Below the pieces are notes generated by a model. It had not been told where the DNA came from. It did no database searches and saw nothing but the letters and a program-made list of their open reading frames with translations. The translations under genes were made by a program, and so were the position numbers. A stretch of DNA of 64,000 bases from Jackrogersella multiformis (Eukaryota; Ascomycota; Sordariomycetes; Xylariales; Hypoxylaceae): contig CADCXD010000018.1 in assembly GCA_902806575.1 (NCBI GenBank), positions 806,001 to 870,000 of the forward strand, read 5' to 3'. Of the stretch, positions 53,901 through 64,000 are shown one piece after another (the stretch's first letter is position 1; each line of letters begins with the position of its first letter).

Positions 53901-54174
53901 TGTTGATTAGTGATGGGAAGAAGGATGACAAGCGGCCAAACCGCGATTTTACGGAGAACATTGAGGCAAGTCCTTTAGTGTTCTTGGGGGGTTCTGATGA
54001 ATGTGCGTTTGCTCCAAGTTCATGGCTGCAAGGTGTATTCTCATCGGCGACCTTAGGCTCCCCACCGCTATCTGGAGAGTGACGGAGAGTTTCAAAGGAA
54101 GGGGAAGAAGTATAAATGGAGGCTTGATTCGCCGACTCACTTGAAGAAGCCATGCTTGGTTTAGGAATGGACAA
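50983..54174 (-). CDS. Conserved fungal protein of unknown function (possibly DUF8004-type)
   Basis: Single-exon protein of 1063 aa. I recognise the type but not a function. The first 310 or so residues are Ser/Thr/Pro-rich and disordered. A structured region then starts at RRSWLPGGRSRSHSQ and AAWILGQNADYNTSFL, continuing with VPELWNEGGNVLIYLDPKGVGAGPSFKVPSFVV. It runs to about residue 860 with RLYLPVSMS, RNMFAFLTGQPLV and a largely helical part (TWKRSFGRMRQFVLSYYKSNFGSWPP). Fungal proteins with this block are, as I recall, grouped as DUF8004; this needs a profile search. The C-terminal tail is disordered and ends in basic and aromatic residues (KKKRGFF). Translation may start at the first Met or at Met8. 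No signal peptide or membrane segment is seen. Confidence 0.75.
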   Translation of the reverse strand: MSIPKPSMASSSESANQASIYTSSPSFETLRHSPDSGGEPKVADENTPCSHELGANAHSSEPPKNTKGLASMFSVKSRFGRLSSFFPSLINTYQIDNPAGGLQRKLLPDESLVQDRPPSLPSLPLVSSEQIQAFGNSYPNDSSDNSATAWSAAGHSRNPSESEATISTKAKLHKSAPVIENMPPIESFAAPTRGSTFHFTETKSSPKLRKEQRRRSSSVASSSHKPSNSQTGLTPQQSSPTSEPRVRSVSAQPATTRSTPPSGNLTVTTTTAVVSRPGSSNGSQSPTRDGERRGRLRRSWLPGGRSRSHSQGQIKVNSSAAWILGQNADYNTSFLTSGDKVPELWNEGGNVLIYLDPKGVGAGPSFKVPSFVVDYSMVFVELIEAEMSSPTDSGRSRTRSFSGRDSLSVDDATRRVQSPPILESEWNGESRLYLPVSMSTPGNRSQADLERLISIRNMFAFLTGQPLVCTQEQPTLFSVFIHISALLKEFDFTNADGSTFGDAVDMSFGFFMDQMALADVRHSREKTLESLVLGERMRSMSLYNEAFAHAVGKYSAIRDLNSPLWNQLSRATRERLERSFFELVTRQNGVNNRLESFDFPALFSGVANSTSNQDYKDVKFHTWKRSFGRMRQFVLSYYKSNFGSWPPKARSKKNPFTESGLNRQVLKILYSDFCALYDLLVDRESITTRVIDQSAEEITSDHKNPHLSALRKVLGEFDQSSPPVLPPIPFDLPKLPDMTSLKENYYELSNRERARLDKNLQEYQILLILNKAYDFETFKLELPFLEEFKEFEHKEAKGRTAAEMADQRMGYWLFLYVIIQSLPMLVVDAPGLQFTEGVEYFLCQPPRGQPPWIEDAPSVQKRWYEVAGGGGLVELSTDAVEFSIEGIYHRSHCWLAGKRWELGDDMAPPAPQEGLSPLPAPQSVFTDMDPGPLTGPAPIHRSESPQAGPPGVALRQRAASPGGRQQAYRRSIAFGLEPVPLPTDGMPGSRIVSARGVSPVQRPGSTVMSRSRSSGNLNDLVDSPAYPHTESRNSSRQDSVGGSTFDDILKDIDQKPKKKRGFF

Positions 54175-56536
54175 GCCAGCACAGCACAGCCCTTGTTCTT
54201 TTTTCTTTTTTTTTTTCTTTCTGTCTTTGCAGACAGGGTACGCAAGACAAGGTACCTAAGTAAATATCCGTAGATTCGATGGAAATGGTGCACGTGTAGG
54301 TGATCTCTTAGTCTAGGCAAGTCAGTACAAACAGGTACGGCTCCACTAGCTAATATTAACGGGAGTTCCTATTAAGCAACGGTCATCCTTGAAGGGAGGT
54401 GGGCGTGGTGGCTCTGAGCGTGACGAGTCCCGGATGCGTGGGCTCGATAGTGTAAACGCCTCGGTGGGTAAGGGATTTGGTATGAGTAGGAGGATGGCTG
54501 GCTACCTAGGAGGTAGTTGTTTCACTCAAAAGAAGGGAAACAATACCTATGCCAATTCTAATAATTCCAAGACAAGACAGTGCCAAAAAAGGGGACAAAC
54601 ACCCGGACGCAAATGGTGCAATAGTCTACTAATATGCGCTGGAGCAATTTGAGATTTAGGATTGTTACGCAGCGTAGTATAACTTTCGAAGTACGAAGTA
54701 CGTACTTTCAAGTCTGAGTGTTGAAATACGGGTACATTGGGAGGGGTGACGTCGGCTGTTTGTGGAGCTGTGCAGGAAAGGCAGGAAGGGGGAAGGGGGC
54801 AGGGGGGGACCTTCGAATGCCTAATAATATTCATACCTCTTAAGAAGTGTACGTAGGTACCTATCAAGCAAGTACATACCTACCTGGTAACTACCTAGGT
54901 AGGCAATGTAAAGTCAACTTAAGTACACGGGTTTTAGGTAAAAGAAAGACACCAATGGAAGACTAAAATTTCCACATTTGATTGGAGGTACTTACGTACG
55001 CCACTGAAAAGAAGCACCTCTGAAATTTTCTTTTTCGGTGGAAACGTACATATGTACATACTAGCAGCCGGATGTCCACGGGTCCATCCAATTTTCCACC
55101 TGACCAACCCGCCAAACTTCCATCTCAAGGTCCTACGTACATGTACATAGGAAAGGAAACCCGGTCCAGAGAGGCTCAGCTACAGTCTACCTACGTTGCG
55201 TGTGTTGTCAAGAACCTGCAGAGCCATACATTCAGCCGCAGTCTGTAACCCTGTCGCCCAGTCCTTTCCGAATCCTGCCAAGATGTAACGATGAGGTAGG
55301 TAGGCAAGAATATATATCCAGGTAAGTATCTAGCATAAATAGTGAGGATCCGGATGAACAGAATCTCTCAAATTTGCTCACAAACACAAATAAACCACAA
55401 ACTAGCAACTTGTATGTTTCCTGGGTGAATACTCGATGACGTATACTCGGCAGAGAGCTGCAGGGACGGATTTATTCCTGGCATTCAAAGCCCGCAAGCT
55501 GACGTAAGACCTTAAAGAAGATGCCTACCACTTTGAATGAGCATTAGCAACACAATAAGGGGCACTAATAGGTAAGGCTTACTTATTAGTGCATAAAAAT
55601 ACCATGATCAGCAACGATATAGCAAAAAGGCAACTAATATCTCGCTTAGATTTTCCACATAGGAACTCCTAACTACTAAGTAAATACGTAGGCTACCTAG
55701 GTAGGTAGATAGATAATGTAAAATAAAGTCAAACATCTGGAAAGAAAAGGGCAACGGGAAGGAGGGGAATCCATTAAATCTGTGGTAGATAGCCTATGCA
55801 CCTACTAAGGTAGGTATTAGGTTTGTCGGGTTTAACTTCACGCTGTACAGAGTTTCGGGTCGGGGCGAAAACTTTGATTTTTAATGGTAATCTATTCTTA
55901 GAATCGAGTATTGTCCCTGCTCTTTTTATGCAGACCGCGCGAAGGTATCGATCCGGTAGTACTTCGCGGAGTTGTGTCCTACAAAAAAAGAGTAAGTAAT
56001 ACGAACAGTTATTTGCTTAGCTTTACGGGGAGGTAACACAGCGTAACCTGCAGATCTAGATATCCATTCGTGTTGCAATTCTAGAATTCTACCAAGAACA
56101 ACCGAACAGTCCGGCGGTGGCAAATTGTACAAGATTCGGGATTTTTAACTTGCGTAAATGCGCCTGATAAGTTCTCACTGGGAGTTTAATGAATAAGATG
56201 AAATAGAAAAATGAATATTACATGCATACTTAGGAGGTAGATATGTATTTACTTAGAGGTAACTATTAGGTGAAGGCAAGGGCTTTTAATACGGAGATGG
56301 AGATGAAGATGGGAATCCTAGGAATCCATGTAAATATGTACATGTAGTACATGTACATAGTAATACCTACCGATAGGTATGTACCTAGATGTCCGATTAT
56401 CTCCCGATTAGATATCGGCTTAGATAAGATTAGATTAATTTACCAAAACTTTCGCATTTTCAATATTTTTCATCCTTTTCCATTCGTTCGTTTGAAGCGA
56501 CCGATTCATAACATATCTAATGATCTTTCGCTTAAC
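54175..56536. other. Divergent intergenic region, unknown-function gene / DUS2
   Basis: 2.36 kb, the longest gene-free interval apart from those with AT islands. It has a CT-rich leader next to 54174, scattered CCTAGG/GGTACC motifs (54250-54258, 54852-54905, 55690-55712, 56340-56350) and AT-biased filler. Short open frames (for example 54547-54867 minus) show no recognisable features. Confidence 0.45.
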
Positions 56537-57901
56537 ATGTCATGGTTTCGACAAACGGTCAGAGGAATCATGACGTTCGAACTGAAGAGAGTGCCGATCC
56601 CCCGCAACGGTGTTGACTATAGAGGCAAAATTGCCCTTGCGCCTATGGTTCGGTCTGGAGAGCTACCGTCGCGACTCGTAGCACTCCACTACGGCGCTGA
56701 CCTCGTATGGGGTACGTTTCCTTTTCTCTTTCATCTTTCCTCCTTTCTCATTCCAGCTCCTCTCTATCGGAAATGCGAACAGAGAACTCACTATTAAGTA
56801 GGCCCAGAAACTGTAGACAGATCCATGATCGGAACGACGAGACGATTCAACCCAGAGACTAAGACCATCGACTGGACGAGGAAACCATCCAATGGCTCCA
56901 AGAACCCATCAGCCGATATAAAAGATAGCTTAATCTATCGGGTACACCCCGAGAAAGAAGGGCAAAGGCACATCTTCCAGATCGGCACCTCAAATCCCGA
57001 TTTCGCAGTACAGGCGGCTAGGCTCGTCGCAGCCGACGTTGCAGGCATCGACGTGAACGCCGGATGTCCTAAGCCCTTCAGCACCCACGATGGCATGGGA
57101 GCCGCTCTACTTCGGACTCCTGACAAACTGTGCTCCATCCTAGAAGCGCTAGTCCAGAACATTACGCCCGAGTTTGAAATTGGGATCAGCGTAAAGATCA
57201 GGATTCTCGAGACCGCGGAGGAGACGGAAGTCCTGGTCAGAAGACTCGTCGCAACCGGTATAACAGGCTTGACGGTCCACTGCCGAACGACCCCCATGCG
57301 GCCGAGAGAGCGAGCTATTCGAGGCCAGCTCCGTATGATCGCGGACGTGTGCCGGGAAGCTGGCGTTGCGTGTCTTGTGAATGGTGACGTGGAGACCAGA
57401 GACCACGCCTTCGAGTTGATGCAAGAATTCGGGGTTGACGGAGCTATGATCGCAACCCAGGCCGAGAAAAACCCCAGCTGCTTCAGGAGTAAGGCCGACG
57501 GGGGATTCTTGCCGTGGAGCGAAGTTGTGGAGCACTATATCCGCTACGCAATGGAGGTAGAAAACAAGTTCGGAAACACTAAGTATCTACTCTGCCAATT
57601 CATCCCGGGGAAGCAGCCTGTCTACAGCTCCATCAGCGGCTGCAAGAGCTACACCAAGACGTGCGAGTTGCTTGGCTTCGATCACCTAATAGAGCGAGCC
57701 CGCGAGGTTGACAGCAGCCTTGAGATCGACCCGGACAATTCGGGGAAGAAAAACAAGAAGATCAACAACAGTGCACTCGCCGCGGGGCGCAACACAGCAG
57801 TATCGCGGTCGAACCCAAAGACCAAGAAGGGTTTGTCGGAACGAGGGGCTAACTCACACGCAGAAGCACAGCCAGCCGAAGCTATAGCAATATCTATCTA
57901 A
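56537..57901 (+). CDS. DUS2: tRNA-dihydrouridine synthase 2 (position 20)
   Basis: Flavoenzyme that reduces uridine 20 in the D-loop of tRNAs. Exons 56537-56711 and 56802-57901 give 424 aa. An internal Met at 56570 (MTFELKRVPIP) gives 413 aa and aligns better with typical starts. The TIM-barrel opens with DYRGKIALAPMVRSGELPSR (FMN phosphate region) and continues GADLVWG-PETVDRSMIG across the 90-nt intron. NAGCPKPFSTHDGMGAALL contains the catalytic Cys that protonates the uracil. Also present are IGISVKIRIL, LTVHCRT and a helical C-terminal domain. The double-stranded-RNA-binding domain of animal DUS2 is absent. The C-terminal 80 residues are Lys/Ser/Asn-rich and may take over RNA binding. It converges with PPE1. 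Confidence 0.92.
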
Positions 57902-58200
57902 GATAAGGCGTAGGTTACGTCGTAGGAGTTCGTAGAAATAGCATTAAAAGGCGTTGGGTAGGTACAACCTGGTCTGGGCTTTGGGGTGAGTAGGTGAAGG
58001 CATTTGCATGGACATACAAGGGCTCGCGGCTTAAGTCAGACAGATAAAACATGGGCTTGGTGACATTCACGATATCTAAGAGCGGGCTATATGCACAAGT
58101 AGAATAATGATCTCGATGATACCTACGTGTGAATGGATTCATCAGCCAATGCAATAAATGAGAAGCCTACTCTAACCCTTCAGTGCTAGTAAAATAACTG

Positions 58201-59528
58201 CTAGACCTTTTTCCCCTGCTTAAGGAGATCGGATACTTTAGGGGGTAGCACCAAAGCACTTCTATCATTACGCTTGTGGAAATCTACGAGGGATATCGCT
58301 GTCTTCTCTGGTAGATCTTCGTGTATGAAATGTCCCGCTTCCGGGAATATTTGTAGGGAGTATTTCCCTATTGCAGCATGCAAGTCAGTTCTCTAGCAAA
58401 AAGTCAAGCTCGAGGCGGCGAAGAGATAGATGGCACGAACCTTGCATCTGGCCGATTGTTAATTCCGTGTCTAACCTATCCGTCCCCGCAAGCAGCAATA
58501 GCTTCCCACCTCTCGCGCTCAGGAACTTCTTACTTAGTCCTACAAACCAGTTCTCCCAGAATGGTTGCGTAGCGCCGAGGTCTGTCCTCCACTTCCAGGG
58601 TCTCGGGTTACCTGGACTCTCGCTGAGCGTGAGTAAGGCAGGGACGCTAGTGCGCGCGGAAAGCGAATTTCGAATCGTTCTCGTTCGTATATGCCAATCG
58701 ATTCCTGCCTCTATGGTAGGGAAACCGGCAGGGCGCGTTGAAAGATAAGTATGCATACTCTGCAGGGCATCGATGGCTGAACCTTCGACCACGTCGAGAA
58801 CAACGTATCCCAGGAGCGCATTGCCAAGCTTCCCTATGTTTGCGAGCTCGGTGATTACTGCACCTCCCAACGAGTGCCCAACCAAGATAATGGGCGGCAG
58901 CTCTGTCCACTTCATCACTTTCTGGGTCTGTAAAACCACAGAGAGGAGGTCTGCAGCAAGGGTCTCAAGGCTAAGGTCGACTGCTTGACCGTCGGGAGTT
59001 GTGGTAGAGCCGTGACCCCTTGCATCGAGCGACAGGATACCAGCAGACGGGAGGCGTTTTCGAATCTCATGGCCGACCAAGGCGAAGGACAGACCCGACG
59101 AGCCACCACCATGATGCATAACGAAGAGAGGGCCCTTTCCGACAGGTGAGGTCAGGTACGCATGTATAGTTGGATCTTTAGGGCTACTAGGGTCGTGTAG
59201 GAATAGCTCCCTCTCGAAATAGGTAGTCCAGGGGATCTGCTGTAGAGAGCGTCCTCTCGGCGCGCTGTATACCAAAATCAGCTGCCGTGGAAGTGAGCGC
59301 ATTTGGGTTGAGAGGAAACTACCCCTGTGGTCTGGCAAATAAGTTCTGGCTCGGTGAGGGAATGACGGTTCCCGTGGAAGAAGCTGACGACGCCGAAGAC
59401 GAATCGTCGTCAAAATGCTCCGGGAGCTCGGGGACATGACCGGTCTCTTCTTCCTCCCTTTCGTCAAAGCTCTCGGCAGGCAAGGCGCTCAGGCGATTCT
59501 TAACCCAAGCTTTCTGAAGGTCACTCAT
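58201..59528 (-). CDS. PPE1: Protein phosphatase methylesterase 1
   Basis: Alpha/beta hydrolase that removes the C-terminal methyl ester from the PP2A catalytic subunit. Exons 59528-59323, 59264-58441 and 58367-58201 give 398 aa. The N-terminus is MSDLQKAWVKNRLSALP followed by an acidic/Ser-rich linker, typical of fungal PME-1. Catalytic parts are MHHGGGSSGLSF (oxyanion region), VGHSLGGAV with the nucleophilic Ser, VVLDVVEGSA, LLLLAGTDRLDTEL with the acid, and EAGHFIHEDLPEKTA with the His. The junctions restore RPQ-GAPRGRSLQQIPW and QMQ-GKYSLQIFPEAGHF. A small tandem repeat (AGGCGAGT three times at about 59564-59588) lies just upstream of the start codon. Confidence 0.93.
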
Positions 59529-60645
59529 TATGACAATGTTATATGTGAGTAGGTAGGTAGGTTAGGCGAGTAGGCGAGTAGGCGAGTAACTATGTAAGAT
59601 AAGGATCAAGACTCCTTAACCATAATAGTATAGTCGATAAAGAGCCACATTAAACCTTTACAAGTCATAACTTGACTAGCTGCAGTACACGTCAAAATCC
59701 GAATCTGACCTGAGACCGTTCGAAAGCTATGCGACAAAAGCCGGCAACTATAAAAATAGAAATAAAAATAAAAATAAAGTCATGAGAATGTTGAATGATA
59801 GAGAACAAAAGATGGATGCGACTGTTCCCCTTTTGGTGGGGGGAAGTTAAACCAATCCTGGAGCGCACCAGACCACTTGACATCACTCGCGCAGGTAGAA
59901 TGCGACTTCCCATTTCTAGGTAGCCCCCACTACCAACGACCTATAAACGAAGGAGGTAGGTACTTACCTAGGTACATATCCATATGGTAGATAAATATTT
60001 CCAAGGTTCGTTTCTTAAAATATTATCTGTCTAATACAAAATGTTAGTAGTATGTACTTAGGTATTTTAAATAATAAAATAACATTATAAACTGAGTTGA
60101 AAAGGTATCCAAGTTAAAGAATCACATGCATATATATTCTATTCTCTTTTATATAACATCTCTTGATATCTTGTAGTATTTTACAACCCATAGTCGACAT
60201 CGGGGTAAGGTCCGTTATATGGCCTGAGTTGCTGTGTACATTTATCCCATGGTGATAAAGCCATCTCTTGTAGGGTATAGACTTAGCCCTAGAGAGGCCA
60301 TGACAAAGAGACTAGTCCGCTACCAGCAACACTCCCTAATCTTCATTCTTCTGAGACCGGGTCCGCGTTGCTTGCGTGGTCGTCCCTTAACGTAGTTGTA
60401 TCGAATGGGCACTGCAGTACCTTTTACCTTAGCTGATATCTTCTGCGTAAAGAGAGGTCATGGCTGAAATGTATACGCCAACTCATCTCGCGACAAAACT
60501 GCGATCTATTGGTTTGTCTTGCCTGGCCGGAGCATCCGCAACGCTATCAGCTCTCTAGATCATAGAGAAGTGGCCACTACAAGTCTTCTGTGAAGCTTCA
60601 CTAGGGAAGCCTAGAAGAGGAAATCAGCATGAAGACAGTTTGGCC
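59529..60645. other. Intergenic region upstream of PPE1, downstream of SLD5
   Basis: 1.1 kb. Besides the AGGCGAGT tandem repeat near the PPE1 ATG there is an (AAAAT)n run at 59751-59778. A single CCTAGGTAC element lies near 59966. No gene is seen. One 73-aa minus open frame (59692-59913) looks random. Confidence 0.45.
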
Positions 60646-61453
60646 TCATATTATCTCCGCTGAGCCTGAGTCGACCAACTTTTTCGCGTCGGCCCATCTA
60701 AGAATGACAACATCGCCGTTCTTTCCATACATTTCACCATCGGCGTCGGTTCCACGGCCTTCGACGAGCGTGTCTCTTAGCAAGCGAATAAATACGGCGG
60801 TGTCAAGGTCCGGTGTGTCGATCATGCTAATATTTCCAGCCGTGTCGTTGAGATTCTGTAGAGGCGGCGGGAAAGACGACAAGAAGGAAGATAGATAGTG
60901 ATTGTGAAGGAGGGCTTGGTGTCGCGTCGCATATGCTAACTCTGGCGGAGAGAAACGTGCCCGAAGAAGGGGACTGGACAGGTAATACAGGGTGTGTTTG
61001 TCGATCTAACAGATGCAATTAGCACCAGTAGGTAACCCATGCGCAGATGGCTAAGCAGTATCGCACGGCCCTACCTTAGCTATGCGAGCCCTCAAGTAGC
61101 TCCGTACTAGATATTTGTAACGTTCGAGCTCGGTCTGTATGACGATCAAGGCAAAGTTGGTCTTTGGATCCATATCGCCGGTCATGTCTTCGACTTTCTC
61201 GATCTGCTGCTTGATGCGGTCATTTATGCGCTCAAACAAGCCGTCAGAGGGCCAGCTATAAGGCGGAAACATGTGTTAGTGTCGGGTCATTAGCAATGAC
61301 GAAGCGACAAGAATACGACCTCGCATACTCGAGTAATTCGGGCGAGGACCTCTCAGCCATCCAAGCACGTGTTAGTGACTGAAGGTCGCGTGTCTCTTCA
61401 GGAATTGAGTCGAACGTAGGATCGACTTCTCGCAAAATGTCATCGATATCCAT
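60646..61453 (-). CDS. SLD5: GINS complex subunit SLD5
   Basis: Subunit of the GINS complex, part of the CMG replicative helicase. Exons 61453-61320, 61255-61075 and 61005-60646 give 224 aa. The helical A domain starts MDIDDILREVD and includes LTRAWMAERSSPELLEYA-SWPSDGLFERI across intron 1. QIEKVEDM and LIVIQTELERYKYLVRSYLRARIAK-IDKHTLYYL across intron 2 are the most conserved part of Sld5. The C-terminal B domain contains DTPDLDTAVFIRLLRD and NGDVVILRWADAKKLVDSGSAEII, the small beta domain needed for complex assembly. Introns of 64 and 69 nt are in phases 2 and 0. Confidence 0.93.
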
Positions 61454-62479
61454 GGCTACCTAGGTACCTAGGTAGATAAGTCGTTCGGGCTATATAGCTC
61501 GGAAGAATTTGATGTTGTAAGCAATTTCACTCCTAGCTATCAAAATAACACGCGGATTGATTGAACGCGTCTTTGTTAATAACCTTCTAAGGTTCCAAGG
61601 TTTGGAAAGTCGTGATGGTTTTGATGATGGTGGGGTAATCAAAAACCCCGCCAGGTGGTATTCAACCTAGCCTGTCCCTACCTATGTAGGTACCTAGGTG
61701 TAGGTACCTAGGTATTTACCTACCGGAGGTACTTCAGCTTCAGTTAAAGTTCTGTACGGAATAGATGGATCCGAGATCTAAATGCCAAGAACCTTCATTA
61801 AAGGTTTAGGTTAGATAATAGCGGGTCGCTATTTTCGTACCTGGCCGCCAAGCCAAATTGGGTCTCTTCCATTTAAGATCCCGAGTCTTCTCTCAAGTGG
61901 GTACCAGAGGTGTCGAGTGAACATTACCTACCCTAGGTAGGTACCTTGTAATACACACCACCTAGGTAGATAGCCTAAGAATGATATCCATCATATTTAG
62001 GGCGACTGTAGAAGTATATCTAGGTACTCAGGTGAGTGCGATCTCATATAGGGGCATTCATCACGAGTAATGCTCACATATCGTACCTAGGTAACTACCC
62101 AGGTGGTTCTTGATGTATCAAGTTCGATCTATGCAATTCCTTTGTTCCGTATTGCTATGCTATTCGCTAATGTTTTGAAAACGTTACACCATCCATCTCA
62201 GTAACCCTCCCCTATAACGTATAAAGTAACGTATAAACCACAGGCGTGGTTGGTCTCAAACGTGCCACTTCTGGTCTCGTTGGTATCAACCTGCAAGTAA
62301 CCCTGCTTGCAAAATATTACATGGTACTTAGACATTATACCCCTTTTTATCCCAGTTGCCATAGCCATTACCCAATGAATTCCGTACTAACCAACGTCTC
62401 CCAGGGCTTTTGTGTCTCCCATACCTTTTGCATTAGTCGGCGTGCATTATGTATCTAAATATTTCCGTGTCAGAAGTTG
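61454..62479. other. Intergenic region upstream of SLD5
   Basis: 1.03 kb with CCTAGG/GGTACC motifs at 61452-61475, 61680-61735, 61925-61975 and 62018-62106. No ORF is convincing. The 3' end of the transcription-factor gene lies at its right edge. Confidence 0.45.
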
Positions 62480-64000
62480 TCACATGGGAGAAGATGAGCT
62501 CGTCCAACTTGCCTGTGTCATTCCATGATTTTCGGCTGTCACAAATCTTTTAAGGATCAAAGCCCTCTGCCCTTCGTCCCTGGCATCACATCCTGCAGTG
62601 AACATAGGAAATAAAAGACATGATTCCGCTGTCCCCCCTGGTCGAATGCGGCCGAAACATTCGATAATCTTCCGTACAGCCGTTTGGACAGACCTGTCCT
62701 CGGATGGCTTCCCCATGATCCTACGGTAGAGATGGACAAGCCCGGCCCAGTGGAACGCCTCATTAGTTGCTTCCATTTCACGCCTATCCCACTTTTCAAT
62801 ATCCCCCTTTTTATGTATGTGCTTGCAAGGTACCGGTGACTGGACCATGCTCTCGGTGACGGCCGCTTCAATCTTCGCAGCCTGTTCAAATACTTCCTCG
62901 CTTGGTTCCCAGTCGTTTCGTACATTAAGATCATCTCCGATACGCTCAGAATCACATTTCCGGGCTAGGTCGGCAATCTTAGCGAGGAGGTAGATGCACC
63001 GCGTAGTGAAGCCCATTATACAATCTATCTCATCGTAACCGTCGTCAATGTCATCCAATTCGTAGTCGAATATCCAGGCTGACGAGGACCCCTTGGGACC
63101 TCCACTGAGACTTCCGATAACATCAAGATACGCAGCCCAGCTCCACAGAAAAGAACAGACCGGATCGTGACGAAAGTTAGACTGTAGCCCTCGAAGACCA
63201 CCTGGGCGCGCGGTTATAAGCTCCCTTGCAAGGCCCAGGTGCCTCTGCCACGAGATGTCGTATCCGAATACCTTTGGGGAAATTATCTCAAGCGAAGCCA
63301 ACATAATGGCCGTTGCAAGGTTCGCGTTCGAGAAGTTCCTGTTCGGGTCATTTAGAGCTTGGCGGAGAGCGGGAAATACGTCGTCCACCCAGTAAGCAAT
63401 CCGAAACGTTGGCTCCGGGTGATTCAAGACTCGTGCTCTATGTGAAGCTATACAGCTGATTTAAGCAACAAGGCTGGTAATAGCACGGTTGGTTTTCTTA
63501 CCTGAATATGCTAGCAAAAGTGCCAAGAGGTTATCATCTTTAACAGCCATTTGTGGGAGAATTGTCCGAAAGGGGTTGGCGTGTGGATCGTCGTAAGGAA
63601 CGAGAACTTATGAGATTTAGTAGGGGTTCGAGTGTATGCTAAAGGGGTGGACTTACCTCGGGCTGTATGATTCAAAAAATGATGCTAATTAAAAAATGTA
63701 AGTCAAATCCTCAGGTTTCAATTCAATGGTATAACTCACGAAATACTATTAAATATTAGATACGACCTGAAAATTCTTAGGGTGAAGCAACTCACGAGAA
63801 GGTTCATGGGATTATCTACAAGCCTAGTAAAATGTCAATACCCCCGGTTGAGTATATGTACCTTCCCCGATAAATCTCACTTACTTTGATGGAAGCGGTT
63901 CAAGGATCCGAGGGATGTATATCGATACCGGTTTTGAATAGTATCCACCCTCTTCGTCGTTAAATTCATTAGTCTCAACACCAAACCCAAATTCAGTCCA
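62480..64000 (-). CDS. Fungal-specific transcription factor domain protein, 5' end missing
   Basis: The 3' part of a regulator with the fungal-specific transcription factor domain usually paired with an N-terminal Zn2Cys6 cluster. The DNA-binding part would lie beyond the right edge. Exons in the window are 64000-63885, 63823-63796, 63745-63740 (6 nt), 63684-63657, 63606-63502 and 63447-62480, giving 416 aa. The join reads IPRILEPLPSKLVDNPMNLL-YF-HHFLNHTAR-VLVPYDD, then NPFRTILPQMAVKDDNLLALLLAYS-ASHRARVLNHPEP, which is the usual start of this domain. Downstream are AIMLASLEII, SWQRHLGLARELI and SFLWSWAAYLD, also typical. The C-terminus ends ASWTSSSSPM. Target genes cannot be inferred. The cluster of six small exons in 550 bp is unusual in this window. 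Confidence 0.82.
63740..63745 (-). other. Predicted 6-nt micro-exon (Tyr-Phe)
   Basis: TATTTC on the minus strand is preceded by TTTAATAG (acceptor) and followed by GTGAGT (strong donor). It sits between a 50-nt and a 55-nt intron. Including it gives N-L-L-Y-F-H-H-F, the form I expect for this domain. Leaving it out keeps the frame but deletes the two aromatic residues. Confidence 0.65.

Overview
The window is nuclear DNA of a filamentous ascomycete (Pezizomycotina, most likely a Sordariomycete). The evidence is many short GT-AG introns (about 50-110 nt, branch sites of the CTAAC/CTAAT type), clear orthologs of fungal housekeeping genes, a GINS subunit, a GH37 trehalase, a fungal transcription-factor domain protein, and two very AT-rich islands of the kind left by repeat-induced point mutation (RIP). 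Coding regions look like roughly 50% GC. The intergenic DNA is full of one palindromic motif family built on TACCTAGGTA. An assignment to Xylariales is only a guess.

Layout: an AT-rich island (1-790) abuts cytosolic leucyl-tRNA synthetase (+), followed by a tartrate/D-malate-type dehydrogenase (+), a small secreted cyanovirin-N-like protein (-), a GT17 glycosyltransferase (-), a threonine aldolase (+), a Nif1/Dsf2-like Sel1-repeat protein (-) and ERV46 (-). A second AT-rich island (about 19250-20220) lies before a secreted GH37 trehalase (-). Then come proteasome beta-2/PUP1 (-), nucleoporin NUP159 (+), dynein intermediate chain (-), ATP synthase subunit e (+), STT3 (+), an intron-containing tRNA-Thr(AGU) (-), an unnamed 997-aa zinc-ribbon-like protein (-), a RAD53/CHK2-type kinase (-), an unnamed 1063-aa conserved fungal protein (-), DUS2 (+), the PP2A methylesterase PPE1 (-), the GINS subunit SLD5 (-) and the 3' part of a fungal transcription factor (-) that runs off the right edge.

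The genes form no pathway cluster. They are dispersed housekeeping genes in translation, secretion/glycosylation (ERV46, STT3, GT17), nuclear transport, DNA replication/checkpoint (SLD5, RAD53, PPE1) and mitochondria. I found no CRISPR array, insertion sequence or biosynthetic cluster.

The most unusual content is RNA-processing architecture. Two introns of the trehalase gene cannot be removed as single GT-AG introns without breaking the frame. Both resolve exactly as [D1,2] spliceosomal twin introns (stwintrons): an internal intron splits the first and second base of an external donor, and both external donors are rebuilt as GTATGT. The transcription-factor gene needs a 6-nt micro-exon encoding Tyr-Phe. 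A threonine aldolase intron is 57 nt, in frame and stop-free. All exon boundaries below were derived by hand from splice motifs, reading frame and family conservation.
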